Shown here piece after piece: positions 45,186-56,875 of a stretch of 64,000 nucleotides of DNA. Both the position numbers and the translations under genes were made by a program. The DNA is from Batillaria attramentaria (lineage: Eukaryota > Mollusca > Gastropoda > Batillariidae): contig JACVVK020000143.1 in NCBI GenBank assembly GCA_018292915.2, positions 807,501-871,500 on the forward strand, in the 5' to 3' direction. Under the pieces are notes generated by a model. That model ran no database searches, was not told the origin of the DNA, and saw nothing but the letters and a program-made list of their open reading frames with translations. Within the stretch, counting starts at the first letter, position 1. Every line of letters begins with the position of its first letter.

Positions 45186-45789
45186 TTTTGTAATTTTTTC
45201 TTTCAGGAGTTTAAAAAATGCGGAGAAAAGTTAAGCGGTATCTGATCCAGGCACGAACATCACGTCAGTATTTTACTTCAGGTCGTTGTGGGAACAAATC
45301 TCCAGCAGACAAAGCGGGAATGTTTGAGGGGGAAAATAAATGAACAGAGCTGATTTGGACTGTCTGAACCCATCATGCACCCCCTCCCCCCAATTCGCCA
45401 CCCCCCCCCCCACCCAAGCGGACACACATTCGAGCTAAGCAATCAGTTCATCAAACTGAACTCGGTCTGGCTCTCTCTCTCTCTAGCTGTTTCACTGTGT
45501 ATGTCGTAGGGTGCCGTACTTAAAGATCTAAGCTCCCAACAAAAAGCTTTGCGAAGTGTTAGAAAGATCGTGCAGAACTCAACATCCGCTAGACACTGTA
45601 GCGGTGTGTCTCGCTCATTGACCAAAAGCCAAATAATGTCACGGCAAACTCGTGCTCTGGTTTTATATGGGTCCACGAAGCGCTGAAAACTCTGCAACTG
45701 TGACAGAGTTGCCTGCATTATGCACAGTCGAAGGAGTCGCAGTTAAAAAAAAAAAAACAAACAACGCAATGTTTGCGGCTTTTTGCTGA

Positions 45790-45950
45790 GATTGCAGACC
45801 TTTAAGTTGAGTGCTCGGGTCTTGAGTTCGAATCCTGTCTGGAAGCCAGGTAATTGTGTGGGCTGTTTCCACGTTGCCCCGTCCTTCATATCACCCGTGT
45901 GGGGCGGAAAAGGACGTTAAACCCCAACTTGGGCCAAGCCAACCAACCAG
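45790..45950 (+). mobile_element. SINE family A, diverged
   Basis: TTGAGTTCGAATCCTG (B box), GTTGCCCCGTCCTTCATATC, GGCGGAAAAGGACGTTAAAC and a CCAACCAACCAGCC tail. The A box is degraded. Confidence 0.85.
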
Positions 45951-45959
45951 CCAACTTCT

Positions 45960-48215
45960 CTCTCTCTCTCTCTCTGGGTAAACAATGCACAGCTCGCTAA
46001 GCAGGCTGGTGTAATGAAGAGTAATCCGGCTGATGTCTCATGTCGGCCACGTCTGCTACTTCAGCCACAAGACACTCTCCCTGCTGCTCCACTTGGATGA
46101 CACTCCAGTCTCCTTACCAGCCCCGCTGAGTGCTGCTCACCACCTCCGTCCTAATGTTTCTCCAGCCTGCTTCAAGCAACACGTAACTCTCCGGCCGCTC
46201 TTAGTGTTAGTCTTGCCAGCAGGGACAGTAATAATTAACTGCTCGCCTCCCCGCCATTTTGACAGCCCAAGAGCATGTAACTCATTTGTGTGCACACACG
46301 GTAAATTACCTGCCCGTACCCAGTAGTTTTATGTCGGCGTGGTTGAGTGTAGTAATTTGCTGTCACTGTTTGTGGATGTGTTGTCAGCTGACGGGCAGAA
46401 TTTGTCCATGCTGGACCTCACAGTATTGTCTAGAACATAATCGACGTATGATTTTTTGATTGTGATACACACTCGCATCCAAAATAAGGAAGTTCCACTT
46501 GCCATACTCTTCTTCAGTGTGTTGTGACTCCTTCCGCAAAACACTTTGACGTTGTGACTGTTTTCTTGCGTACAGGGCCAAAAACAAATTTGCCTTCGGG
46601 CGAGAGGGTATCATTATTCAAAGGACAAAACGCAGACAAAAGCAAAATCCATTTTCTGCGTACATCTCAGTCGCTTTTGGTCTTGCATGGCTAGCTCTCC
46701 GCTATCGTTCGACAGTGACCCATGGATGTCGCGACCCCGCGCGGCATGCAGGACATTTCCGCCACCCCATGACCTTTCAGCATCCTCCGTCTCTAGGGAG
46801 GAGATAGGGGCCGGAGTCAGGCAAAAGTGCATGCTCACGAAGGGTAGAACACAAACCGGGCGGGACGAGGGCGGGGGGGGGGGGGAGGCATCCATCATAC
46901 GGCCACAAGATTGGACATTCACACTTCACATTAAAGGAACACGCCTCGTGCTTTAGATTAAAGGAACTGTGCTATCTCGGCAGATTCAGAAAAAAAGGAC
47001 GGATTGGTGGATTCAGGCTTCAGATTAAGCAAACACGGTTCAGGCACCAGGTTAAAGAAGCATGGCTATCTCAGTCTCCACCAGATTAACAAAGAGCGGA
47101 TGATTGATACGTGGAAGTTGCAACACGGAGGCTAACCTCGCCACGTGCAGCACGCGCAACACGGTTTAAGTATTGAGGGTCCGTCCAAATAGGGCCAGGC
47201 AGGTTCGATCGTTGGAGAGCATGCAAGGAAAAGTTAGAGCTGAATCATCTACACTCCTCGTCAGAAATGAAACGTAAATATGATTTTGGATAGTTGTGTG
47301 TGCGACTATTGAGGAACAAAGCCAGTTTTCACTCCTTTGGACTTTGGAGATTTGTACCGGCGGGCAGACTCTTTACTGTTTGAAACAGATCAGTGGTGTT
47401 AACTCGACTTTACGCTGCTCAGAAAAGCTAACAAAGATTCCCTCCACTCCCCCCCCCCCCCCTCATATTTTCTGTTGCATGGTTTCAGTGATCGTAGATG
47501 TTTCAGCGTGTTCTCCCATTTCCTCGCACTAGACACACCATTGATTCCTGCTTCTCCCAGATTAAGGGCGCCTCGTAGACTTTTAAAACACGTGATTTAC
47601 CCCCGTGCTATTTTCCCGTAGCGCGATGTTGCTGTTGACTGGTGCAGCGATTCAGTCGGGGTCAATTCGCCGAAATAAAGCGACATCGATGTTTTCTCCT
47701 TATAAAATAGCGACACATCGGACATGCTCAAGTCACGTGACACAAGGGGCCTTATCCCCCGTGTGCAGACCGAGCTGGACATCCTTTGACTGTTTCCTTC
47801 GAGCTTATTTCATTGTGTCGGCGTATGCAACATGGTATTTCACCTCTACACAAGTCGGACATGAGTTATTTCTGATGGTAATATAACGCCGTAATTTGAG
47901 TGATTGCCCCTCCAACCGATAAGTGTAGGCATGACTTCACCCGGGGATTATCAAGGAGCGGGGAGATAATTGATATGGCCACCAACAGTGCTGTGGTTTT
48001 AACCAAACCTCCAGTCGGTCTTTGAAGGGCGTTGTTGTGCGTCAGACAAGTCAAGTGTCTTAGCGTCAAGGTCAGCTCACTCAGTTTGAAGCACTTACCG
48101 GTGCCGTCCCCTTATTGTACGGGGGATCACGCTGGCTCACTACTGTCGCTTCAACTATTGTTACCTGCTGTCTGTTATCTTTACTGCTGTAGCGGTAGTG
48201 GCTGAAGTTGCCACA
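45960..48215. other. No gene seen
   Basis: Mostly unique sequence. G/C homopolymers at 46873-46886 and 47449-47462. Degenerate repeats of a CAGATTAA-containing phrase at 46930-47100. Short frames lack domains. Confidence 0.4.
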
Positions 48216-48515
48216 GTTGAAGTTCTGTTACCACGTGAACTGGGCGCCCTGCATAACCGTCACTTTCCGTCCCCTGTTGAAGTTCTGTTACCACGTGAAC
48301 TGGGCGCCCTGCATAACCGTCACTTTCCGTCCCCTGTTGAAGTTCTGTTACCACGTGGACTGGGCGCCCTGCATAACCGTCACTTTCCGTCCCCTGTTGA
48401 AGTTCTGTTACCACGTGAACTGGGCGCCCTGCATAACCGTCACTTTCCGTCCCCTGTTGAAGTTCTGTTACAACGTGAACTGGGCGCCCTGCATAACCGT
48501 CACTTTCCGTCCCCT
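48216..48515. repeat. 60-bp minisatellite x5
   Basis: Five almost identical 60-bp units starting GTTGAAGTTCTGTTACCACG. Each has a CACGTG palindrome except the fifth (AACGTG). The unit is 20 codons without stops in two + frames; the resulting 121- and 153-codon frames are probably artefacts. Confidence 0.97.
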
Positions 48516-48965
48516 GCGAGGAATCAGCAAAACTTTCACTCGTGTTGTATTGTCGTATTGTAATAGACGACTCCTCAGGCTGTCAATCAGTGGGGGCGAG
48601 CCGCCAGAATTCAGCCAGTCGCTTGGTTTAAACAAGTTTATTGCAATACAGTTTGTTCAAAGTAAATAAACAATTTCTGAGCATGAACAAGCTAGGCTTA
48701 TAATAATGCTCAGGGGTCAACAAACAAGTGCATGTTAACGGTATTGCAATGGCGGTAATTATAGTAAATTAGAGCTGAGAGAGAGAGAGAGAGAGGTGTC
48801 TAAGTGTACTTAAAAAAAAAAAATCTCCGCTGGGCTGCGCTAGGCTCTGTCAAGGAAGTAACGTATAACTAAAACCTAAAAACCTAAAAACGTGCTGCAC
48901 GAATTATAAAATCCTGAACATTAAAGAAGATAGTGCAGTTTTCTTGAGTAGACAACTGCACTATG

Positions 48966-49050
48966 CTGGCCTTTTTCTTGTTGCCCCGTCTTTGATATCA
49001 CCCATTCGCGGCGGAAAAGGACGTTAAACTCCCAAACACCCACCCATCCA
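48966..49050 (+). mobile_element. SINE family A, 3' third
   Basis: TATGCTGGCCTTTTTCTTGT, TGCCCCGTCTTTGATATCAC, GGCGGAAAAGGACGTTAAAC and CACCCACCC. Confidence 0.9.
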
Positions 49051-49107
49051 CAAAGAGAGGGAAGCACGTGCAGTTGGATTTGTGGAAAGAAAGCAGTAAT
49101 TACGTCC

Positions 49108-49227
49108 ATTGACGTCATTTGAGGGAAAAGACCATTACGTCAATCTCTTTCATCTTGATATCACCCCGTTTTCTATAAAATGACGTCATGGACGTACTAT
49201 GTTTTGCCAGTACAAGGCAGAGTAAAG
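49108..49227. repeat. 120-bp dispersed repeat with two TGACGTCA sites, copy 1
   Basis: Aligns with 63651-63770. Shared: TTGACGTCATT, GAGGGAAAAGACCATTACGT, TTTCATCTTGA, AATGACGTCATGGACGTACT and GCAGAGTAAAG. Perfect CRE-type palindromes lie at 49110-49117 and 49181-49188, 71 bp apart, exactly as in the other copy. Confidence 0.88.
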
Positions 49228-49724
49228 AGGTGGGGCTTTGGCCTCGGGGCTTGCCGAATGGAGTCGTCTATTGTGTCGTATCAGTGTCATCACAACCATT
49301 TTCCTCACCACTGCTAGTTCCCCGCATCCCCCCCCCCCCCCCAAACAAAAAGGAAGTTTTTTTTTTCCTGCGCCTGCCCTTAGCTGACGTCAAGGTCATG
49401 GCTGCCATTTTCAAATAAAAGTTTTGACATACGACTGAGCCACCGAGGTCCCCGCGACGTCTCCTTGCCTGTTTGACTTTGATGTGCCAGCGGTGTCCTC
49501 TACCTTGTCATGGTGACAATAAACACATTTCTATACACACACACGTGAACCCTTCAGATCACGTTATGTGCGCGCCAGGCCGTTGTATTGTCCTTGTGTC
49601 TTTGCCTGTCAGGAGGTAGAAATGGTCATCATATGGATAGTTTACCTCATATAATCAACTGTTTGGGTGGCTCCATTGTTCCGTTTACCCTGTGTTTTGG
49701 TCTGCCTAGATTGCAAGAGTGTGT

Positions 49725-49804
<80 letters not shown>
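49725..49804. repeat. (TG)n(AG)n microsatellite
   Basis: About 30 TG units followed by about 9 AG units. Confidence 0.98.
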
Positions 49805-49805
<1 letters not shown>

Positions 49806-50317
49806 GTGGTTGCGTGTGGTTGTATATTTTCCTTTCTTGGCTTGCACGCATGACTACAGCACCCTCTGTTCACTGCTGTCTATCTTCACTGCCTGCCCGA
49901 CGTACGTATTCCAGCACTTCCTCAATTAGTTTTTTTTCTCCGTGTGCGTTTTTTTTTTTTTTTTTTAACAGTCCGTATGCAGTGGACCACAAACCGTTTA
50001 AAGCAAATCCGCAAATGTCAGCTATTCATATTGTGATGACGGCATTTACCGTGTGACAAGATCGATAGCCCCCTCCCCCCCCCCCCCCCCTCCTCTTGGG
50101 AGACCCATCAAACGACGGGCAGTTTCGCTAAATAAGTAATGACGACATTCAGCAATCGCTTTTTGACATCGCCTAGGCGCATCGCAATCCCACAATCCAT
50201 CACTTGCTTGTTTGTGTTTCATTCATAATGACCTGGTTTGCTGACTGGAGAATACAAGTATGGGTTTTCTGTAATGACACCGTGTGTGGATGTGTGGACA
50301 TGGGTAGTAAAGACAGC

Positions 50318-50706
50318 GTTTTGTTTTGTTTTGTTTTGTTTGGTCATGTTTGGTTTGGCTTAGTATGGTCAAGTTGGTTTGAGTAGCTTGGCTTGGTCTG
50401 GTCAAGTCTGGTTTGGTTTGGTTTGGCTTGGTCCACTCAAGTGTAGTTTGGTATACTTGACTTGGCCTAGTCAAGTCTGGTTTGGTTTGGTTTGGCTTAC
50501 TCTTATCAAGTTTAGTGTGCCCTGGTTTGGTTTGGCTTGGCTTGGTCTGGTCAAGTGTAGTTTGGCTTGGTCTAGTCAAGTCGGTTTGAGTCAGTTTGGC
50601 TTGTTCTGGTCAACTTTTGGTTTAGTTTGGTTTTGCTTGTTTTGGCAAGTTTGGTTTGATTTGTTCTGGTTAAGTTTAGTTTGGTTTGGTTTGGTTTGGT
50701 TTGGTT
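50318..50706. repeat. Degenerate TTTGG/CTTGG/TCAAG array
   Basis: A G/T-rich stretch made of 5-bp steps (TTTGG, CTTGG) punctuated by GGTCAAGT, with a loose ~24-bp and longer periodicity. Frames on both strands are compositional artefacts. Confidence 0.85.
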
Positions 50707-50988
50707 TTGCCAGCAACAACAATCATAGATGCCGGGAATTTACTCCCGTGCTATCCTGCCTCTTTAAGATTAAGCAAGAACCAGTAAAATCGATGTTGGG
50801 TTTGTTTTAAACGTGTCTGTAGTCTTCTTAAGTGTAGCGCCTCTGTTTGAGTGTATCGAGTCATGTACACCTACCGCTAGTAACAAGCTGTTACCGTTAG
50901 GTGGACGATTTCCAGCCATAGACTGCTTTTTTGGACAGGTATTTAATTCCCACCCCTACTCTGTCTGTCTTGTCGTTGATCAAAATAA

Positions 50989-51162
50989 GGGGAGCCGGGG
51001 TGGCCGAATGGTAGAGCGTTGGACTTCTAATGCACGGGTCGTGAGTTCGTATCCCGGCTGGGGCCAAATATTTGTGCTGGCTTTTTCATCGTTGCCCCGT
51101 CTTTGATATCACCCGTATGTGGTGGAAAAGGACGTGAAACCCCCAAACACCCACCCCCACCC
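50989..51162 (+). mobile_element. SINE family A, full length, well preserved
   Basis: Reads GGGAGCCGGGGTGGCCGAAT, GTAGAGCGTTGGACTT, GGGTCGTGAGTTCGTATCCC, GGCTGGGGCCAAATATTTGT, GGTGGAAAAGGACGTGAAAC and CACCCACCCCCACCC. One of the best copies for defining the consensus (~174 bp). Confidence 0.95.
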
Positions 51163-51671
51163 TGATAAAAATAATTGACGTGGACGCAAAGCCTTTACTG
51201 CAACAAGTACAGCGGGAAGATTTCCACTCCCTGTCGACTTGTTGGCCTTGGAGTCTCTTTTACATCCCCCAGCCAGTTCTGGTTTGATCGGCGAGCCAGT
51301 TCACGATAACACATGCATCTCTCCACTAAGGAAAGCCAAGCGTAAGAGATTTGTCTATCCACTCTCTTGGTGAAGCCGTACGAAGTTCACCCAGGTTCTC
51401 AGAAGTCTGCCTGGCCGTGTCTTTGATGTTGTTTATGAAGCTAGTTTCAATATAGAGTAAACACGACAAACTGGTTGTAAGCTAGGGGAAACTTGGCACA
51501 AACATGAAGGATAACGGAGAATAATACATACACCAAGAATTTTGTTTACTGAGCTCTTTGTGCTGGACATGAGTTTGTCAGGAAACGAAAAGCAACACAC
51601 GTCATCATTTTTATTTTTTTTCAACTTTCCATTCCAACTCCGGCGCGTGTAAGTTTTCAGCGCGTGACAGA

Positions 51672-52085
51672 CTTTCATTGCTCGAGTGGCTGGGGCCAAA
51701 TATTTCTGCTGGCCTTTTTCTCGTTGCCCCGTCTTTGATATCACCACCACCATCAACACCACCACCATTATCATCATCGTCGTCGTCGTCACCACCATCA
51801 TCACCGTCGTCGTCGGCATCGCCATCATTGTCGTCGTCACCATCTTTGTCATCGTCGTCGTCGTCATCATCACTATTATTGTCATCACTAGCATTGTCAT
51901 TGTCCTGTGTCCGGACAGTCGAGTGGTAACGCGTTGGACTTTTAACGCTTGGGTCGTGAGTTCGATTCTTGGTTGGGAGCCCAAACCTTTGTGCTGGTTT
52001 TGCACGTGTTGACCTGTCTTTGATATCACTCGCATTTGGTGGAAAAGGACGTTAAACCCACAACACAAGCACACAACTAACCAAC
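51672..52085 (+). mobile_element. Two family A SINEs bridged by a trinucleotide array
   Basis: A truncated SINE (51672-51745) ends at GATATCACC, where a (CAC/CAT/CGT)n array runs to 51903. A second, nearly complete SINE follows (51904-52085: CGAGTGGTAACGCGTTGGAC, GGGTCGTGAGTTCGATTC, GGTGGAAAAGGACGTTAAAC). The array appears to have grown from the TATCACC of the first SINE. Confidence 0.88.
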
Positions 52086-52089
52086 CAAT

Positions 52090-53439
52090 CCTCCGTTTCC
52101 TGCACACATTATGTGGTCTGTGGTGTTCCCCTTCTATCCAATGCGCCATCGTGTCTACCAGACAATGTGACGGTATTTTGATGTTGGAGATCATTAGACT
52201 AACAGATCTGCTCAGCCCGCTAACAGGAATCTGCTGTCGATTGTATATTAATTAAGGGCGTGATGGATTGATGGATGGATTGGCGCCCTCCAGCCTTCCA
52301 GCCGCCTCCACTTGTAACAGCTGCTGACGACGCACGCTGGGAAGTGGCCTCGTTCTGACGACGTGGAGGGACTTAGTAAGGTCACTAACGTCTGAGTATG
52401 AACATTGACTTTGTTGTGTCCATTATGTTGCACACAAGATGGGAAGTTGTCTTACCTTAGGTTAAATAAGTAAATGGACCACGTGGTTAGATTATGATCA
52501 GGTATGTAATCCGGCACAACGTTTTCCTATGTAACTGAATCAGAGTATAACACGAATGAGGTATTTACGAGGGAAATCAACGATGTAATAAAGACGTATG
52601 TGTGGTTTTGCTCTTCCATCAAGAAAAGCGTATGTTGGAAGTAAAATAACGGGATAATGTTTCCCTTTACTCATTTCTCAACATCAGTCATACATAGACA
52701 GTCGATCTACGTCTTTCACACAACCCGCCTTTTTCAGGTCATTCCCACTTGTCGTCAGTCGTCCATATTTTCTTCCCGTCACGGATTTCAATTATTTTTA
52801 CGACTACGCGTTGTTGAGTTTCAAGGTCATGATATGCCCCTCCCTGCTACACGTTTTGCATGCCTTATTTTTAGGTGGGGGGGGGGGGGAGGTAATGCTG
52901 TTTGCCAGATTTAAGCGGTTCTGTCCCCTGAGGGCGTTGGGACTACGTCACGTGAAACGGGGAAGTAGAGAGGAAAATCTGGAGGTGGGGAAGGTCTTGG
53001 CCGATGACATTCAGTTGGAAGCTGAGAGAGAGAGAGAGAGAGAGTTTTCTTCAAGGATGAAAGATTAGGCACAACGTCCTTCCTTATAGCTTGTCCTTGT
53101 TACATTCTACTGCTACTACTACCACAACCAGAGAGAGAGAGAATAATGATGATGAAGATGATAGTGGTGAAACTTTATTTATTCAACGGTAAAATTTGAG
53201 ACAGAGAAACTCGTCAATTTACAAACTTGCCGTTGCTAAAAGTCTCCGAAGACTATTTATGTAAAAAGAAAAGATGCTTCTATAAAAAGTGAAGAGGAAA
53301 GACCCAGCAGACCCAAAGCCACTCACACGGAAAGCCCCCCATGTACAGGTAAGCCCAGGTAAGTGACTGCTATCACTACAGGTTGCGCCTAAACACCTGT
53401 GCCCCTTCTCTCACGATAAACCGGGAGGGGGTTTCCTAG
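52090..53439. other. No gene seen
   Basis: (AG)n tracts near 53023-53043 and 53131-53141 and a possible - strand retroposon end at 53168 (GTGAAACTTTATTTATTC). No coding support. Confidence 0.4.
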
Positions 53440-54130
53440 CGAAAACGTCCGCGTGCGTCCGCGATCGCTGCGCGTAGTTATCCGGTTTCCGTGACCGCTC
53501 GCGAAGAGCGTAAGCGAACGTAAGCGAGCGGCCCGGGAAGGTAGTTCGCCGCGAGCAAAAGGTCACGTGGTCAGTTTTTATGTAAACAAAGATGGCGGCG
53601 CCCACCGAAGGCCTCGTTGAAGTGGAACTAAGAAATGGCTTAAAATGAATTTGCGGGTGGATGGAGACCTTCTGTCCCAACTTGTAATTGTGCAGAATAG
53701 TATATGAAAATAATTTGAGCTAATTGCACCGGGCCGTGGTCGCCAGTCATTCAGGGATATGTTGTGCGTGTTTGTGGGGAAGGAGTGGTCAAAGTGAGTA
53801 CGTAGGGGTGCCTTACGTCTCCGTTTTGCATCGAGCAGAACATGCATACTAGCGGTATAGTCATGCTCCAAGCCAGTAATTATTGCTCCTCCTCAAAAAC
53901 GTCGTCTTCTGCGCTCAAAAGATGACTAATAGCTGCGAGCACTAGAGTTTTCTTCTTCCTTTTCAGCCTTTCCAACAACCGTGTTCGTGATTCAGCCGCC
54001 ATTTTGAAAGCGCCTTTTTCTAATTGGCCGTTTCCCAACGAGGAAAAGCGTCCTCCGCAAGCGCCCGCGAGCGCATTTGCGTAAGCAACGCGGCCCGGGA
54101 CTGGCTGTGAGGCAGAACATGGAGGGAGCA
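53440..54130. promoter_or_regulatory. CpG-rich, promoter-like segment with two opposed ATGGCGGC sites
   Basis: CpG is visibly denser here than elsewhere. AAGATGGCGGC lies on + at about 53590. On -, CAAAATGGCGGCTG lies at about 53996-54009. The - start opens a 40-codon frame (MAAESRTRLLERLKRKKKTL onwards, acidic end) to about 53880; I do not recognise it. The + start gives only 18 codons. A strong donor-like AAGTGAGTA lies at 53790. GCGGCCCGGGA preceded by GTAAGC-containing DNA occurs at both ~53530 and ~54090. Could be a bidirectional host promoter or the remains of a DNA transposon. Confidence 0.3.
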
Positions 54131-54754
54131 AGCACCGCACAAGACGTCAGGCTCAGACTTGAGAACACGAAACAGGCCACCTGTCCCGTAACTCGGTGTG
54201 TTTTGGCCTCAAACCAGGAAATCTCAGGTGAATGCCGATAGCGTGACACCACCCCCTGCCTCTCCACACAATCGGCGCTGACCGTGTTAACATGCAGATT
54301 GGCGTGACACTGTTATGACAGATACGTAGCGTTCACCTTCTCACTGGATGCTTTGGAATTCTGGGATACCTACTCTGTGGAAGCGACTGCGTAGGATGGT
54401 ACTTGCACCGTGAAAAACGATGCTATCTACTGCATTCGTACAAAATGTTTTTATTTTGTCTGTCTCATACGGGAAGCATGATGGGATGGGCAGAAGTTCA
54501 AGAGAGGATTCCATAGCAAGGTCAGAGTTCTCTCTCTGTCGACTCTGTCTAGTGTGTCGCGGACTGACAAAAGACGTAGAAACGTCATCTGTAATACATT
54601 CCTCCACTGTGACGTCATCCATGATCGTCGCTCTCCTGATTACCGTCATAACTGTCTGTCTTCTGGGTCATCACAGTCAGTTTCTTCTCACTCACTCTGG
54701 TTTCTTGTTTGTTTGTTTTTTTGTCTTCATCGTCACTATCACCACCACAACTTG

Positions 54755-54990
54755 ACGATGACAACAACAGCAGCAACGGGAACAACAACACAACAGCTAC
54801 CACACAACCACAACCATACAACCACCACCACCACACAACAACCACCACACAACAACATCACCACACAACAACCACAGAACCACAACCATACAACAACCAC
54901 TACCACACAACAACCATACAACAACAACCACACAACAACAACAACCACCACACAACAACAACCACACAAAAACACCACCACCACAACAAC
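54755..54990. repeat. (ACAACC)n-type low-complexity tract
   Basis: Mixed CAA, CCA and CACA steps; the complementary strand reads as poly-Val/Trp/Cys. No gene. Confidence 0.92.
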
Positions 54991-55711
54991 ACCACAGTGT
55001 CAGTGTGTCATCAGAATTCAAGTTGCTTGTCTGTTTTTCAATGGAAACTCTTGAGCCATGAACTGTAGATGAGACTTTCGCGTGATCTTTGGGAATTGCA
55101 TCTCAGTCGCCAACTTCTTCTCTCCTCCCAACCCCCACCCCCTTCCCTCCTTCCCCCTCTTCCCACTTACCTCCTCAAGAGCCATCAAGCGGTTTCTTTC
55201 AAACACCGGCTGTCAGCAGGCCGGGACACCGAGTGTTTACGGTAATTTCACTTTCATCTGCTCTAGTCTGCGCGGCCGAGAAATTGAAATTCCTTCTGAC
55301 AGAGTGAAGTATGGGGCTTTACGAGCACATTATGGCCGCCTTGTAACTACTTGATGCACATTTCATCAGCCTGACGAGGCAGCCCGAAACTGTAACAGGC
55401 AGCTTTAAATAGATATTTATGTACACACATTATAACTTGGAGGCAGGGTGTGGGTGTGCGCAAGCACGATTTATGACAGATCTATTTTTAGCACCAAAAA
55501 CTTGCTGCTCACGTGTACATCGGATGCTCAGTCAGTGTATGTATACTGAGCGGCAAAAGAAACGATACTTATTTCAGCCCAGTTGACTACCGTTGGTTTC
55601 CTTCAAGACTGTGTGTAACAAGACAAAGACGAAATGATACACTGATAGACTGATACACTGACAGACTGAAAATCAGGGTAAAATGGAAAAGAAAAGAGAA
55701 CGTTCCAGTCT
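54991..55711. other. No feature recognised
   Basis: C/T-rich at 55120-55170; otherwise unique-looking. No supported coding frame. Confidence 0.35.
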
Positions 55712-56466
55712 GTACTGATGTTCCTAATCAGTGCTACTGAGGGTGAAACTGCCGCTTACAAAGTTCAAAGACTTGTTTGCTGAATGACTAGATGTTCTTT
55801 TGGTCATGGCGACCATTTCCGTGACTTTGCGGCTTCTAACAGCCTGGTAGAGAACTAGGACTTTCTTTGGCCTAACCCTTCCAAACCTGTACACCGCGTC
55901 CATACTGACGACAACGTCGCGCTCGCTAAAAATAGTCACCAGTCAGCGGTGTCTAGTTAGGGTTCAACCCGCAACCAAAATAACGTCGTCTGCTTCTACG
56001 CGGTACACTTTTACATACGTAGAACAACATACACACCAACCCGATCACCACAATAGTTTCACATGCTATATTGTGTCCCACGTGCTATACCGTGTCCCAA
56101 GTGCTATACTGTGTCCCAAGTGCTATACTGTGTCCCAAGTGCTATACTGTGTCCCGAGTGCTATATTGTGTCCCAAGTACTATACTGTGTCCCAAGTGCT
56201 ATACTGTGTCCCAAGTGCTATATTGTGTCCCAAGTACTATACTGTGTCCCAAGTGCTATACCGTGTCCCAAGTGCTATACCGTGTCCCAAGTGCTATACC
56301 GTGTCCCAAGTGCTATACCGTGTCCCAAGTGCTATACCGTGTCCCAAGTGCTATATTGTGTCCCAAGTGCTATACCGTGTCCCAAGTGACTGACTGATGC
56401 ACGGATGAATCGCATTCGATGACAAGTTTTCCACAGCGTTGTTGTATGCCTGACAAACGTATTGAG
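55712..56466 (-). mobile_element. Dispersed repeat family M, copy 2
   Basis: The reverse complement aligns with 7391-7868 on both sides of a 19-bp minisatellite. To the left of the array: CACCACAATAGTTTCACATG, CGTCTGCTTCTACGCGGTAC, CTTTGGCCTAA, GACTTTGCGGCTTCTA and GCCGCTTAC. To the right: TGATGCACGGATGA, GCATTCGATGACAAGTTTTC, and CACAGCGTTGTTGTATGCCT. No protein encoded. Confidence 0.92.
56064..56388. repeat. 19-bp minisatellite x17 inside family M copy 2
   Basis: Units of CTATACTGTGTCCCAAGTG with TATATTG, TATACCG and AAGTAC variants. Copy 1 has one equivalent segment (CTTGTGACACAGTATAGCAC at about 7476) and copy 3 one (TGTACTGTGACCCGAGTG at about 36596). All three + frames are open across it; not coding. 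Confidence 0.96.
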
Positions 56467-56875
56467 AGTTTTAAAGAGAAAGTCTCAACCAGAAGAGAAG
56501 GGGGAAAAAAAAAAAACGAAACAAAGGAAAGAACAAGATTGTGTGTGTCCTTTGTTCTCAAGTTTGGCTCACCGTTTACGATCAGTGCGTCTTCGCTAAA
56601 CCAACCCTGTAGTAGTCAGTGTATGGTGTTGTTGATGCCAGACTCAAAGTTCTAGTATTCCCGGCTTCCCGATCGTGCAGGTGTTGTCTGCAGCTGCTCC
56701 GTCAAGCGCCCCTTCCCCCTTCCCCCACCTCCCACCCCTCCCTCCCCCGTTGTTTTCCTGTCAGACTTCCCTCCGCCCACTCACTCACTCCCTTCCCTGG
56801 TAATTGCTATCAAGGAATTGTTGCAAGTGACTGGGAATGAGAAATTCGTAGATTTAATTTACTACTACTACTGTA
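56467..56875. other. No feature recognised
   Basis: A-run near 56505-56517 and C/T-rich DNA near 56705-56760. No gene. Confidence 0.35.

Noticed and set aside
45443..45718. 91-codon - strand frame with a Trp/Leu/Arg-rich stretch
   Set aside because: It looked briefly like a transposon fragment, but no family motif could be named.
48198..48669. 121- and 153-codon frames with 20-residue repeats
   Set aside because: Both follow from five copies of a 60-bp unit, and two frames are open equally. No domain or start context supports either.
56063..56397. Three + frames of about 107 codons
   Set aside because: 19-bp minisatellite inside a dispersed repeat; the other two copies have one unit and no frame.
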